A DNA stretch of 18,474 nucleotides from an uncultured Collinsella sp. GTDB lineage: Bacteria; Actinomycetota; Coriobacteriia; Coriobacteriales; Coriobacteriaceae. The position numbers were made by a program, and so were the translations under genes. Under the pieces are notes generated by a model. That model was given only the letters and a program-made list of their open reading frames with translations, did not search any database and was not told the origin of the DNA. Every line of letters begins with the position of its first letter. The first letter of the stretch is position 1. The stretch spans positions 1 through 18,474 of the forward strand of contig URMO01000038.1 of assembly GCA_900549085.1 (NCBI GenBank), written 5' to 3'. Positions 1 to 8,314 of the stretch are shown in pieces.

Positions 1-17
1 ATATTTTACGAATTATA

Positions 18-45
18 TTGACATAGGAACATGCGCTCATATACT
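18..45 (+). promoter_or_regulatory. Promoter of the metal-efflux operon
   Basis: TTGACA at 18-23 and TATACT at 40-45 are separated by 16 nt, a near-consensus housekeeping promoter 47 nt before the sensor start codon. Inverted operator copies overlap the spacer and -10 (23-42) and lie just downstream (58-77), so a bound repressor would block polymerase. The element is read directly from sequence; its activity is inferred. Confidence 0.75.
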
Positions 46-77
46 CGGAAGTAAGTTATATGAGCGCATGTTCATAT
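23..77. promoter_or_regulatory. Paired ArsR/SmtB-type operators O1 and O2
   Basis: O2 at 58-77 reads ATATGAGCGCATGTTCATAT, an imperfect palindrome with ATATGA/TCATAT ends that resembles the 12-2-12 operators of SmtB/CzrA-type zinc sensors. O1 at 23-42 is the same sequence in the opposite orientation with one change. Together they form a perfect 17-bp inverted repeat (27-43 and 57-73) around a 13-nt centre. O1 overlaps the promoter -10, and O2 covers the expected transcription start and leader. The likely ligand is the sensor encoded immediately downstream. Confidence 0.75.
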
Positions 78-91
78 GAAAGGATATTGCA

Positions 92-460
92 ATGAGCGAT
101 CACGCTGATGAAATAAAGTCCAGCATCGACGCCACCATCGTGCCCGACGTCCCCACCACCTGCTCGCCCGAGGACCTTCCCGACGAGGAGCTGCTGTACG
201 ACCTTGCCGACCTGTTCAAGGTTTTCAGCGACACCACGCGCATCAAGATTCTTTACGCCCTCATGGGCCGCGAACACTGCGTGGCAGACATCGCCGAAGC
301 GACCGCGACCTCGCAGTCTGCGGTGTCACACCAGCTGCGCACGCTCAAGCAGTCGCACCTAGTTAAATTCCGGCGCGACGGGCGCAATATCCTCTACTCG
401 CTCGCCGACGACCATGTCTACACCATGCTCAACCAAGGCATGAGCCACATCTGCGAATAG
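92..460 (+). CDS. ArsR/SmtB-family zinc-responsive repressor
   Basis: This 122-residue winged-helix protein represses its own operon until metal binds. The helix-turn-helix and wing span about residues 62-105. The C-terminal helix carries Asp106, His108, His119 and Glu122, exactly the D-X-H-X10-H-X2-E spacing of the alpha-5 zinc site of SmtB and CzrA. Cys24 and Cys63 could add a second thiolate site, but the paired cysteines of the ArsR/CadC ELCVCD motif are reduced to one (HCVAD). Zinc or cobalt sensing is therefore more likely than arsenite sensing. The start follows AAAGGA with good spacing and lies just after operators O1/O2. It is the first gene of an operon with an HMA protein and a P1B ATPase, which fits autoregulated metal export. 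Confidence 0.92.
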   Translation: MSDHADEIKSSIDATIVPDVPTTCSPEDLPDEELLYDLADLFKVFSDTTRIKILYALMGREHCVADIAEATATSQSAVSHQLRTLKQSHLVKFRRDGRNILYSLADDHVYTMLNQGMSHICE

Positions 461-523
461 CGACCAACCACGGTACCAGCGCGGCCTGCACCCAAGCCGC
501 AAAAACAGGGAAAGGAACCCACC

Positions 524-742
524 ATGAAAAAGCAGTTCAAGCTCGACGAGATCGACTGCGCCAACTGCGCGCGCAAGCTTCAGGACGAACTTGCCAAGCT
601 TGAGGGCGTCAAGTCCGTTTCGGTCAATTTTATGACCCAGAAGCTGACGCTCGAAGCCGACGACGCCGAGTTCGACGAGGTCCTCGACCGCGTCGTAGAG
701 TTCACCGCCGATGCCGAGCCGGACTGCGAGATCATTCTCTAG
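524..742 (+). CDS. Free-standing heavy-metal-associated (HMA) domain protein
   Basis: This 72-residue protein is a single ferredoxin-like HMA fold. Its metal loop is DCANC, with Cys12 and Cys15 preceded by Asp11. An acidic residue before the CxxC pair is typical of zinc/cadmium/lead ATPase N-domains, whereas copper chaperones usually have MxCxxC. It starts after GGAAAGGA and lies 63 nt beyond the repressor stop. The ATPase encoded downstream has no HMA domain of its own, so this small protein probably delivers metal to it or buffers metal in the cytosol. The family assignment is firm. The delivery role is an inference from operon position and from the missing domain in its neighbour. Confidence 0.9.
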   Translation: MKKQFKLDEIDCANCARKLQDELAKLEGVKSVSVNFMTQKLTLEADDAEFDEVLDRVVEFTADAEPDCEIIL

Positions 743-773
743 CCCAGGTTTACGCCAACCTGCAAGGTCGCGC

Positions 774-819
774 TTGCCGCGGCCTTTGCTCGCGAAATTA
801 TATGAGCGAGTGTTCATTC
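774..819 (+). promoter_or_regulatory. Third operator copy (O3) and candidate internal promoter
   Basis: O3 at 800-819 reads ATATGAGCGAGTGTTCATTC and matches O2 at 16 of 20 positions, including the leading ATATGAGCG and the TGTTCAT block. It lies 23 nt before the ATPase start codon. TTGCCG (774-779) and TTATAT (798-803), 18 nt apart, could form a weak promoter whose -10 enters O3. This would give the ATPase its own metal-regulated transcription in addition to read-through from the operon promoter. The repeated operator is visible; the promoter is a weaker call. Confidence 0.6.
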
Positions 820-842
820 ATTCAAATGGGAGGATACGAGTC

Positions 843-2795
843 ATGGCCACCGCCGATCCCAAAAAGAAAAAGAAGAAGCGCAAGAAGAAAGAGTCCCTTG
901 AGCATAAACGCAATCGTATCCTGGTAGCGCTGGGCATTTTTGCCGTGGTGTACGCCCTCGACGAGCTCGGCACCCTCACCGCCGCATTCGGCACCCCGGG
1001 CGACATCTACGCCAGCTTTGTGCTGTTCCTCGTGCCGTTTTTGATTGCCGGCTACGACGTACTGCAAAAGGCATTCAATAACATCCGCCGCGGCAAGGCC
1101 TTCGACGAGAGCTTCCTCATGGCCGTCGCGACCATCGGCGCGTTTGCCATGGTGCTCTTCCCCGACACCGATCCGCACATGGCCGAAGGCGCCGCTGTCA
1201 TGCTGTTCTATCAGGTCGGCGAGCTGTTCCAGGCCTACGCCGTGGGCAAGAGCCGCAAATCGATCAGCGCCATGATGGACATCGCGCCCGATTACGCCAA
1301 CGTCGAGCAACCCGACGGCACACTCGAGCAGGTCTTTCCCGATGACATCGCCGTCGGCACCGTCATCGTCGTCAAGCCCGGCGAGCGCGTGCCCATCGAC
1401 GGCGTCATCGTCGAAGGCGAGACGCAGCTCGATACCGCCGCCCTTACCGGCGAGTCGGTCCCCCGCCCGGCCAAAACCGGAGACGATATCATCAGCGGCT
1501 GCATCAACATGACGGGTCTCATCCACGTGCGCACCACCAAGCCATTTGGCGAGTCCACCGTCGCGCGCGTCTTGGAGCTCGTAGAAAACGCCAGCGAAAA
1601 GAAGGCGCGTACCGAGAACTTCATCACGCGCTTCGCCCGCGTCTACACGCCCGCTGTCACCGGCGCGGCTGCGGTACTCGCACTCGGCGGCGGCCTGGTC
1701 ACCGGCGCCTGGTCCGACTGGATCCTGCGCGGCCTGACCTTCCTGGTCGTCAGCTGCCCGTGCGCGCTCGTGATTAGCGTGCCGCTCAGCTTCTTTGGCG
1801 GCATCGGCGGCGCATCCAAGCTGGGCGTCCTCATCAAGGGCTCCAACTACCTCGAGACGCTCGCCGATGTGGATACCGTCGTCTTTGACAAGACCGGCAC
1901 GCTCACCAACGGCACGTTTTCGGTCGTGGCGGTACACCCCGAAGCCGGCTATACCGAGCAGTCACTGCTCGAAGTCGCGGCCCTTGCCGAGTCGTTCTCC
2001 GACCATCCCATCGCGCAGTCGGTACGCACCGCCTTCCAGGGCGAGCTCGATCCCAAACGCGTAAGCGACTCCACCAATGACGCGGGCCATGGCGTGACGG
2101 CGAATATCGACGGCAAGCGCGTCGTCGTCGGCAATGCCAAGATGCTTGCTGCGGCCGGTATCGAAGCGCCCAATTGCGAGATCGTCGGCACCATCCTCCA
2201 CGTGCTGGTCGATGATACGTACGCCGGCCATATCGTAATTGCCGACACCATAAAGGCCGATGCCAAGCAGGCGATTCACGACTTGCACACTGCCGGCGTC
2301 AAACGCACCGTCATGCTCACGGGCGACCGTGAGGAGGTTGCGGCGTCTGTGGCCAAACAGCTGGGGCTCGACGAGTTCCACGCGCAGCTCATGCCAGGCG
2401 ATAAGGTCGAGCGCGTCGAGGCATTGCTGGCAGTCGAATCGAGCAAGGGCAAGCTCGCCTTTGTCGGCGACGGAATCAACGACGCACCCGTGCTCACGCG
2501 CGCCGACGTCGGAATCGCCATGGGCGCCATGGGCTCGGACGCCGCAATTGAGGCTGCCGACGTCGTGCTCATGGACGACAAGCCTTCCAACATCTCCGGC
2601 GCTATCCGCGTGGCGCGCAAGACCATGGCGATTGTTTGGCAAAACATCATCTTTGCGCTGGGCATTAAGCTGCTGATCCTGGTGCTCGCGGCGCTCGGCA
2701 TCGCCAACATGTGGCTTGCCGTCTTTGGCGACGTGGGCGTGGCAATCATCGCCATCCTGAACGCCATGCGCGCGATGGGGGTCAAGAACCTGTAG
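843..2795 (+). CDS. P1B-type Zn2+/Cd2+/Pb2+-translocating ATPase
   Basis: This 650-residue inner-membrane pump exports divalent soft metals using ATP. Visible landmarks are the actuator TGES (202-205), transmembrane CPC metal site (305-307), phosphorylation motif DKTGT with Asp349, an SDHP metal-ATPase motif, and GDGINDAP (542-549). Lys609 and Asp630 (FGDVG) in the last two membrane helices are typical of the ZntA/CadA (P1B-2) group rather than the copper pumps. The usual N-terminal HMA domain is absent. Instead the protein begins with a lysine/arginine-rich tract at residues 7-16. The start at 843 is chosen because GGGAGG precedes it; an in-frame ATG at 711 lies inside the HMA gene and would add 44 residues without a plausible domain. 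Confidence 0.95.
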   Translation: MATADPKKKKKKRKKKESLEHKRNRILVALGIFAVVYALDELGTLTAAFGTPGDIYASFVLFLVPFLIAGYDVLQKAFNNIRRGKAFDESFLMAVATIGAFAMVLFPDTDPHMAEGAAVMLFYQVGELFQAYAVGKSRKSISAMMDIAPDYANVEQPDGTLEQVFPDDIAVGTVIVVKPGERVPIDGVIVEGETQLDTAALTGESVPRPAKTGDDIISGCINMTGLIHVRTTKPFGESTVARVLELVENASEKKARTENFITRFARVYTPAVTGAAAVLALGGGLVTGAWSDWILRGLTFLVVSCPCALVISVPLSFFGGIGGASKLGVLIKGSNYLETLADVDTVVFDKTGTLTNGTFSVVAVHPEAGYTEQSLLEVAALAESFSDHPIAQSVRTAFQGELDPKRVSDSTNDAGHGVTANIDGKRVVVGNAKMLAAAGIEAPNCEIVGTILHVLVDDTYAGHIVIADTIKADAKQAIHDLHTAGVKRTVMLTGDREEVAASVAKQLGLDEFHAQLMPGDKVERVEALLAVESSKGKLAFVGDGINDAPVLTRADVGIAMGAMGSDAAIEAADVVLMDDKPSNISGAIRVARKTMAIVWQNIIFALGIKLLILVLAALGIANMWLAVFGDVGVAIIAILNAMRAMGVKNL

Positions 2796-2811
2796 CGTTC
2801 GTGGGCTGTCC

Positions 2812-2938
2812 GGCCGGGACCGGGCTTGGTTTTGAAAACGTCCTCGCGCATGAGGCCCGTCTTTCCTGCTCCTACGGAGCAACGGAAAGGCGGGCCTCGC
2901 GCTGCGGAATGTTTTCAAAACCAAGCCCGGTCCCGGCC
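2812..2938. repeat. 127-nt near-perfect inverted repeat between convergent genes
   Basis: The outer arms 2812-2839 and 2911-2938 are perfect 28-bp complements. An asymmetric internal loop (2840-2851 and 2899-2910) follows. A second 15-bp arm (2852-2866 with 2884-2898, one G-U pair) leads to a 6-bp apical hairpin, TGCTCC-TAC-GGAGCA. It starts 16 nt after the ATPase stop and may end transcription of that operon, but there is no clear U tract and it is far longer than an ordinary terminator. Bases 2939-3067 contain no gene that I can support. Confidence 0.85.
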
Positions 2939-3067
2939 TGCGGCGACGTTGCTGGTGGTTCTTGGGCATCGCTTGCTGGCGGGGTTCCTTGCCTGAGTTG
3001 GACATAGTTGGCAGGACCTTTCGTCCCGGTCGCTGGTTCGCGCTTTGCGTGAACTCCGCGCTACTGG

Positions 3068-3097
3068 GGGTCCAATTAGGCTTCTGTTGTTGGACCC
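3068..3097 (-). terminator. Stem-loop spanning the end of the DtxR-type gene
   Basis: GGGTCCAA (3068-3075) pairs with TTGGACCC (3090-3097) around a 14-nt loop, and the stop codon of the regulator (3076-3078) lies inside the loop. There is no following U run, so this is at best a weak or Rho-assisted terminator or a 3' stabilising hairpin. Confidence 0.4.
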
Positions 3098-3465
3098 GCT
3101 ACATCTTCCCGGCCCAACATCGCCCGTAGCTTCTCGAAGCTTTCCTCACTCAGGCAGTGCTCCATGTGGCAACCCTCTTGCGACGCGACATCCGCCGAAA
3201 CACCGGCCTCCTCGAGCAACCGCACGAAAAAGCAGTGGCGCTCCCACATTTGGCGAGCGACATCCAGACCACGCTCCGTCAGATGAACGTCGCGCTTGCC
3301 CATTTCGACATAGCCGCTGTTCTCCAGCGTCGCCATGGCTTTAGAGACGCTCGCCTTGGTTACGCCCAGGTATTCGGCAACGTCAATCGATCGAACGACG
3401 CCCTGGCGCTCCGAGAGCACGTAAATAGATTCGAGATAGTCTTCTCCAGATTCGCGTAGGGCCAT
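3076..3465 (-). CDS. DtxR/MntR-family metal-dependent repressor
   Basis: This 129-residue protein has an N-terminal winged helix (about 1-65) and a metal-binding dimerisation domain (about 66-120). It lacks the C-terminal SH3-like domain of full-length DtxR and so has MntR-like length. Candidate ligands are Asp9, Glu12, His77, Cys99, Glu102 and His103. His77, Glu102 and His103 match MntR positions. Position 9 is Asp as in MntR, but position 99 is Cys as in DtxR/IdeR (their Cys102). Manganese and iron sensing are both possible. The start ATG follows AAAGG. The upstream strand carries GGCTAACTAA near 3490, resembling a DtxR-box half-site, which hints at autoregulation. It converges on the zinc-efflux operon, and no target transporter is in the window. 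Confidence 0.9.
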   Translation of the reverse strand: MALRESGEDYLESIYVLSERQGVVRSIDVAEYLGVTKASVSKAMATLENSGYVEMGKRDVHLTERGLDVARQMWERHCFFVRLLEEAGVSADVASQEGCHMEHCLSEESFEKLRAMLGREDVAGPTTEA

Positions 3466-3603
3466 GGGCCGCCTTTCGCGATGATTGTTAGTTAGCCTTT
3501 GGATACTTTCCTTGGCTTACTTTACCGCAAAAGTTGCCCATGTCTTACTACGTTGTTTAAAAAGTTAACCGTGTTTCACAAAACGCGCCAGGCGAACACA
3601 ACA

Positions 3604-3633
3604 TGGGGACACGCCCCGCAAGGAGTGTCCCCA
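3604..3633. repeat. GTCCCC inverted repeat
   Basis: TGGGGACAC (3604-3612) and GTGTCCCCA (3625-3633) form a perfect 9-bp stem with a 12-nt loop in the 3466-3676 intergenic region. The palindrome CTGCCGGCAG (3635-3644) and AGGAACGTCCCTAAGTGC follow (starting at 3649). It lies just past the end of the minus-strand HAD gene and could end its transcript, but has no U tract. The rest of this gap holds the leader and promoter of the DtxR-type gene. Confidence 0.6.
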
Positions 3634-3676
3634 GCTGCCGGCAGAAAAGGAACGTCCCTAAGTGCCGAATCCTCAG

Positions 3677-4447
3677 CTATAGCAGCCCAAAGTGCTTGGC
3701 GGCGTTGTAGATACCGTCATCGTCCACGGCGGTCGTAACGTAGGTCGCCGCGGCCTTCACCGTGTCCTGCGCGTTGCCCATGGCCACGCTCGTGCCCACG
3801 GCGGCAAACATCGACAGGTCGTTCTCGCCGTCGCCAAAGGCAATCGCCTCGCTCGCGTCGATACCAAGCCGCTCGAGCGTCGCCGCCACGCCCAGGTCCT
3901 TGCCGCCGTTAGCGGGAATAATGTCGCAGAACAGGTCGCACCAGCGCGTGGTGAGCGAATGCGACACGGCGTCGGTCACGATATGCTCGTCGACCGGGTC
4001 CACAAAGGCGCAAAACTGGTAGACCGGTGCGTCAAAGGCGTGCTCAAACGGCTCCTCGTGGTAGACGATTCCCGCGTTGCTGCCAGCCGTCACCACGCGC
4101 TCGGACAGGCGGTTCACAAACGAGTTCTCGCCCTGCATGCACAGCGAGTCGTAGCGCCCCTGCGCCACCTGGTCCACAATCACCGCAACGTCGTCCGGAT
4201 CGATCGGGCAGCTGCGATAAACGCCCTTGGCATCAAAACAGTGCTGGCCCGAAAGCGTAATGTACGCATCCCATCCCAAGTCGAACAACCAATCCGGCAT
4301 CTGGTAGGTCGGGCGGCCCGTGGCGATCACGCACGCAATCCCCTGCTCGCGAAAGCTGTCGAGTACCTGCTGCGCCGACGCCGGAATCTGATGGGTCTTA
4401 AAGCTCAGCAGCGTGCCGTCGATATCGAAAAACGCGGCCTTAATCAT
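3677..4447 (-). CDS. Cof-type HAD-superfamily (IIB) phosphatase
   Basis: This 256-residue cytosolic hydrolase belongs to the Cof-like HAD group, which acts on sugar phosphates, nucleotides or flavin phosphates. Motif I is FDIDGT with nucleophile Asp8 and acid/base Asp10. Motif II is the Thr of ATGR. A GGKD lysine serves as motif III, and GDGENDLSM is motif IV. The C2B cap lies between motifs II and III. Length is close to family norm. The start follows a GAGGAG-rich stretch and lies only 6 nt after the stop of the ABC-F gene, so the two are almost certainly cotranscribed. The substrate cannot be told from sequence alone. Confidence 0.93.
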   Translation of the reverse strand: MIKAAFFDIDGTLLSFKTHQIPASAQQVLDSFREQGIACVIATGRPTYQMPDWLFDLGWDAYITLSGQHCFDAKGVYRSCPIDPDDVAVIVDQVAQGRYDSLCMQGENSFVNRLSERVVTAGSNAGIVYHEEPFEHAFDAPVYQFCAFVDPVDEHIVTDAVSHSLTTRWCDLFCDIIPANGGKDLGVAATLERLGIDASEAIAFGDGENDLSMFAAVGTSVAMGNAQDTVKAAATYVTTAVDDDGIYNAAKHFGLL

Positions 4448-4453
4448 CCTCGC

Positions 4454-6313
4454 CTACTCCTCGCCCTCGAGCTTCTCGCTCGCCTCGAGCCACGCCATCT
4501 CCAACTCGTCCATGGCGGCGTGGGCCTCGTTGATCTTTGCCTGCTGCTCGCCGAGCGCCGTGTAGTTGGTGGGGTCGACCTGTGCCATCGCGGCCTCGGC
4601 CTCCTCCACGCGAGCGCGCTGCGTCTCCATTCTGCGCTCGAGCGAGCTCACCTCGCGGCGGAGCTTCTGGCGTTCGGCGTTGGAAAGGCCATTGGGCTGG
4701 CCACTCGATTTGGGCTTTTCGGCCGCAGCCGCCGCGGCACCGGTGTCAAACGTGCCGGTCTTGGCACTCGGCGCGCCCACGGGCTCGCCCTCGGCGGTGG
4801 CGTTGCACAGGCGCAGGTACTGGTCGACGCCGCCGGGCATATGCGTCAGGTGGCCGTCGAGCAGCGCCCACTGCTGGTCGGTCACGCGCTCCATCAAGAA
4901 GCGGTCGTGCGTCACCAGGATCAGCGTGCCGGGCCAGCCGTCGAGCAGGTCCTCGACAATCGCGAGCATGTCGGTATCCAGGTCGTTACCGGGCTCGTCC
5001 AGGATAAGCACGTTGGGCTCGTCCAGAATCGTCAGCAACAGCGACAGGCGACGGCGCTGGCCGCCCGAAAGATCGCCGATGCGGCTCCAGAGCTGCTGTG
5101 TCGTAAAGCCCAGGCGCTCGCAGAGCTTCTCGGGCGAAGTCTCCTTGCCGTCGATGACGTAGTACTTCTTATAGTTGCCGAGAACCTCGCGGATCGTGTC
5201 GCCCATGTAGGGCTCGAGCTCCTCGAGCTGCTGCGACAGCACGCCAAAGCGCACCGTCTGGCCAATCTTCACGCGGCCGCGCGTGGGCTCAATCTTGCCC
5301 TGAATCACGTCGAGCAGCGTCGACTTGCCAGCGCCGTTCTCGCCCAAAAGTCCATAGCGGTCGCCCGCTCCGATGAGCCAGGTCACGTCGGAAAGTACCT
5401 GCTTGGGCGCGCCATCGGTATCCGCATAGCCGGCGTCCACGTCGACCACGTCGATGACCTGCTTGCCCAGGCGGCTCACGGCCAAGCGCTTGAGCTCCAG
5501 CTCGTCACGCACGGGCGGCACGTCGGCGATCAGCTCACGAGCGGCATCCACGCGAAACTTGGGCTTGGTGGAACGAGCCTGGGCACCGCGGCTCAGCCAC
5601 GCGAGCTCCTTGCGCGCCATGTTGCGACGGCGCTCCTCGGTAACCGCGGCCATGCGGTCGCGCTCTACGCGCTGCAGGATGTAGGCCGAATAGCCGCCCT
5701 CGAAGGGATCGACCTGGCCGTCGTGGACCTCCCACATGCTGGTGCAGACCTCGTCCAAGAACCAGCGGTCGTGCGTGACCACGAGCATGGCGCCCTGACC
5801 GCGCTGCCAGCGGGCCTTAAGGTGACGCGCGAGCCAGTTGATGGTGCGCATGTCCAGGTGGTTGGTGGGCTCGTCGAGCATGAGCACGTCGTAGTCACCA
5901 ATCAGCAGGCGCGCGAGGTCCACACGGCGGCGCTGACCGCCCGAAAGCTCGCCCACCGTGCCCTCCCAAGGCACATCGCTAATGAGGCCGGCGAGGATCT
6001 GGCGCGTGCGAGGGCTCGACGCCCACTCGTACTCGGGCGTGTCGCCCACAACGGCATGATGCACGGTATCGGTGTCGACAAGCTGGTCCTTTTGGCCAAG
6101 CAGACCGATCGTGGTGCCGCGGCGATGCGTCACGCGGCCATCGTCGGGCTCCAGCGTGCCCGCGAGTACACTCAGCAGCGTCGACTTGCCGTCGCCGTTT
6201 TTACCGACAATACCAATGCGGTCGCCCTCGCCCACGCCGAGCGTTACGCTATCGAAAATATGCTTGGTGGGAAACTCTAGGCTGACGGAATCGCATCCCA
6301 AAAGAATCGCCAT
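4454..6313 (-). CDS. ABC-F ATPase, Uup-like
   Basis: This 619-residue soluble protein has two ABC cassettes and no membrane domain, so it is an ABC-F protein acting on ribosomes or nucleic acid rather than a transporter. The first cassette has GKNGDGKST (37-45), LSGGQRRRVDLARLL and MLDEPTNHLD. The second has GENGAGKST (near 324), LSGGQRRRLSLLL and LILDEPGNDLD. After an Ala/Gly/Ser-rich linker, a charged coiled-coil C-terminus (roughly the last 75 residues) is the signature of Uup rather than EttA or antibiotic-resistance subfamilies. The start at 6313 is chosen for its strong AAGGAG eight nt upstream; a longer TTG-start frame to 6469 would read through a terminator and adds no domain. It leads an operon with the HAD gene. 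Confidence 0.93.
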   Translation of the reverse strand: MAILLGCDSVSLEFPTKHIFDSVTLGVGEGDRIGIVGKNGDGKSTLLSVLAGTLEPDDGRVTHRRGTTIGLLGQKDQLVDTDTVHHAVVGDTPEYEWASSPRTRQILAGLISDVPWEGTVGELSGGQRRRVDLARLLIGDYDVLMLDEPTNHLDMRTINWLARHLKARWQRGQGAMLVVTHDRWFLDEVCTSMWEVHDGQVDPFEGGYSAYILQRVERDRMAAVTEERRRNMARKELAWLSRGAQARSTKPKFRVDAARELIADVPPVRDELELKRLAVSRLGKQVIDVVDVDAGYADTDGAPKQVLSDVTWLIGAGDRYGLLGENGAGKSTLLDVIQGKIEPTRGRVKIGQTVRFGVLSQQLEELEPYMGDTIREVLGNYKKYYVIDGKETSPEKLCERLGFTTQQLWSRIGDLSGGQRRRLSLLLTILDEPNVLILDEPGNDLDTDMLAIVEDLLDGWPGTLILVTHDRFLMERVTDQQWALLDGHLTHMPGGVDQYLRLCNATAEGEPVGAPSAKTGTFDTGAAAAAAEKPKSSGQPNGLSNAERQKLRREVSSLERRMETQRARVEEAEAAMAQVDPTNYTALGEQQAKINEAHAAMDELEMAWLEASEKLEGEE

Positions 6314-6373
6314 ATGCCCTGCTCCTTCGTAGAAATTCAACGTTGTCCATGATAGCAGCGAGCCCCACCCCAA

Positions 6374-6408
6374 ACCACCACGAAGGTGCCTGTCCCCTTT
6401 GTGGTGGT
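6374..6408. repeat. Inverted repeat with TGTCC loop
   Basis: ACCACCACGAAGG (6374-6386) pairs with CCTTTGTGGTGGT (6396-6408) with one wobble, leaving the loop TGCCTGTCC. It lies upstream of the ABC-F gene and downstream of the pst terminator. The GTCCC-bearing palindrome style recurs elsewhere in the window. Confidence 0.6.
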
Positions 6409-6425
6409 CGTTTCGGTCGCGGAGC

Positions 6426-6463
6426 AAAAAGGCGGGCCATCTCACGCAAGAGATGACCCGCCT
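6426..6463 (-). terminator. Rho-independent terminator of the pst operon
   Basis: On the minus strand a 14-bp stem (6450-6463 with 6430-6443, one wobble) with a 6-nt loop is followed directly by a run of U (complement of the A run 6426-6430). It is 56 nt past the pstB stop. A second GC-rich hairpin (6475-6482 with 6494-6501) lies between. This closes the operon at pstB. Confidence 0.85.
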
Positions 6464-6518
6464 CTCCAATCAGTCCCGCGGCAACCGTGGCCGCCGCGGG
6501 CCTCAAGCATGTCCCGGA

Positions 6519-7387
<869 letters not shown>

Positions 7388-7391
<4 letters not shown>

Positions 7392-8314
7392 TCGGCCGTC
7401 ATCTTCCTTGCCAATTGCTTGCCCACGATACGGGCGACTACGTTAAACAGCAGCACGCAGATCATCAGCAGCGCCGCGGTGCCCCAGACGATCTGCTGGG
7501 CCTCGGGGCTGCCCTCGCCATAGATCTTGTAGATGTGCACGGCGAGCGACTCACCGGGGCGGAACACGTTCCAGGCGCAGGTGGGGCTCGACAGGTTAAA
7601 GCTCAAGAAGTTCAGACGCACCGGCGAGCTCATGCCCGAGGTAAAGAGCAGTGCCGCGGCCTCGCCAAACACGCGGCCAGCCGAAAGCACGATGCCGGTC
7701 ACGATGGCGGGCATGGCCTCGGGAATCAAGATGTGCAGCGTAGCCTCCCAGCGGGTAAGGCCCATGGCCAGGCACGCATCGCGCTGGGCCTGCGGCACGT
7801 CCTCGAGCGCCTGCTGGATCACGCGCACCAGGATGGGGATATTGAACATGGTGAGCGCGACGGCGCCGGAGATGATGGAGTACTTCCAGCCCAGCTGCAC
7901 CGAGAACACCAGAAAGCCGAACATGCCGACGACGATGGACGGCAGCGAGGACAGCGTCTCGATGGCGGTGGAGGCGATGTCGCGGATGGGTCCGTCGGGT
8001 GAGTACTCGACCAGGAAGACCGCGCCACCCAAGCTGATGGGCACCGAGATGACTAGGGTGATCAGCAACAGATAGAACGAGTCGAACAGTTGGTAGAGCA
8101 CGCCGCCCTGGGTTCCGTTGGCGCGCGCGGGCTGCGTGAGAAATCCTGGCTGAAACAGCGTCGAGATGTCCTCGAACAGAATATAGGCCACCATGGAGAC
8201 AACGACGAGCATGACGATGGCGACGATCGCCGTCAGCACGCCCGTGGCGATGCGATCCTGTTTTTGGACACGCCCGAGTCTCGCCTCGTCGACGTGGATG
8301 CGCGTGCTAGCCAC
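7388..8314 (-). CDS. pstA: Phosphate ABC transporter permease PstA
   Basis: This inner-membrane permease of about 308 residues pairs with PstC to form the phosphate channel. A cytoplasmic N-terminus with many charged residues is followed by a first helix (ATGVLTAIVAIVMLVVV), a periplasmic loop, and a membrane domain with the ABC permease EAA-type loop near EALEDVPQAQRDACLAMGLT. I chose GTG at 8314 because AAGGGGGCGAAGG precedes it and it overlaps the pstC stop by 8 nt (GTGGCTAG). A TTG eight codons upstream (8338) is possible but lacks a comparable ribosome site. The stop overlaps the pstB start. Confidence 0.94.

Noticed and set aside
822..3005. Long minus-strand open frames opposite the metal ATPase
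   Set aside because: The ATPase frame carries CPC, DKTGT and GDGINDAP; the opposite frames are compositional shadows.
2711..3007. 98-codon plus-strand frame through the long hairpin
   Set aside because: It overlaps the end of the ATPase gene and reads through a palindrome, with no ribosome site or recognisable protein.
3692..6280. 862-codon open frame on the plus strand
   Set aside because: It lies antisense to the HAD and ABC-F genes, which have complete conserved motifs. Strong third-position G/C leaves the opposite frame free of stops; its translation is low-complexity Arg/His/Leu/Ala/Val with no domain.
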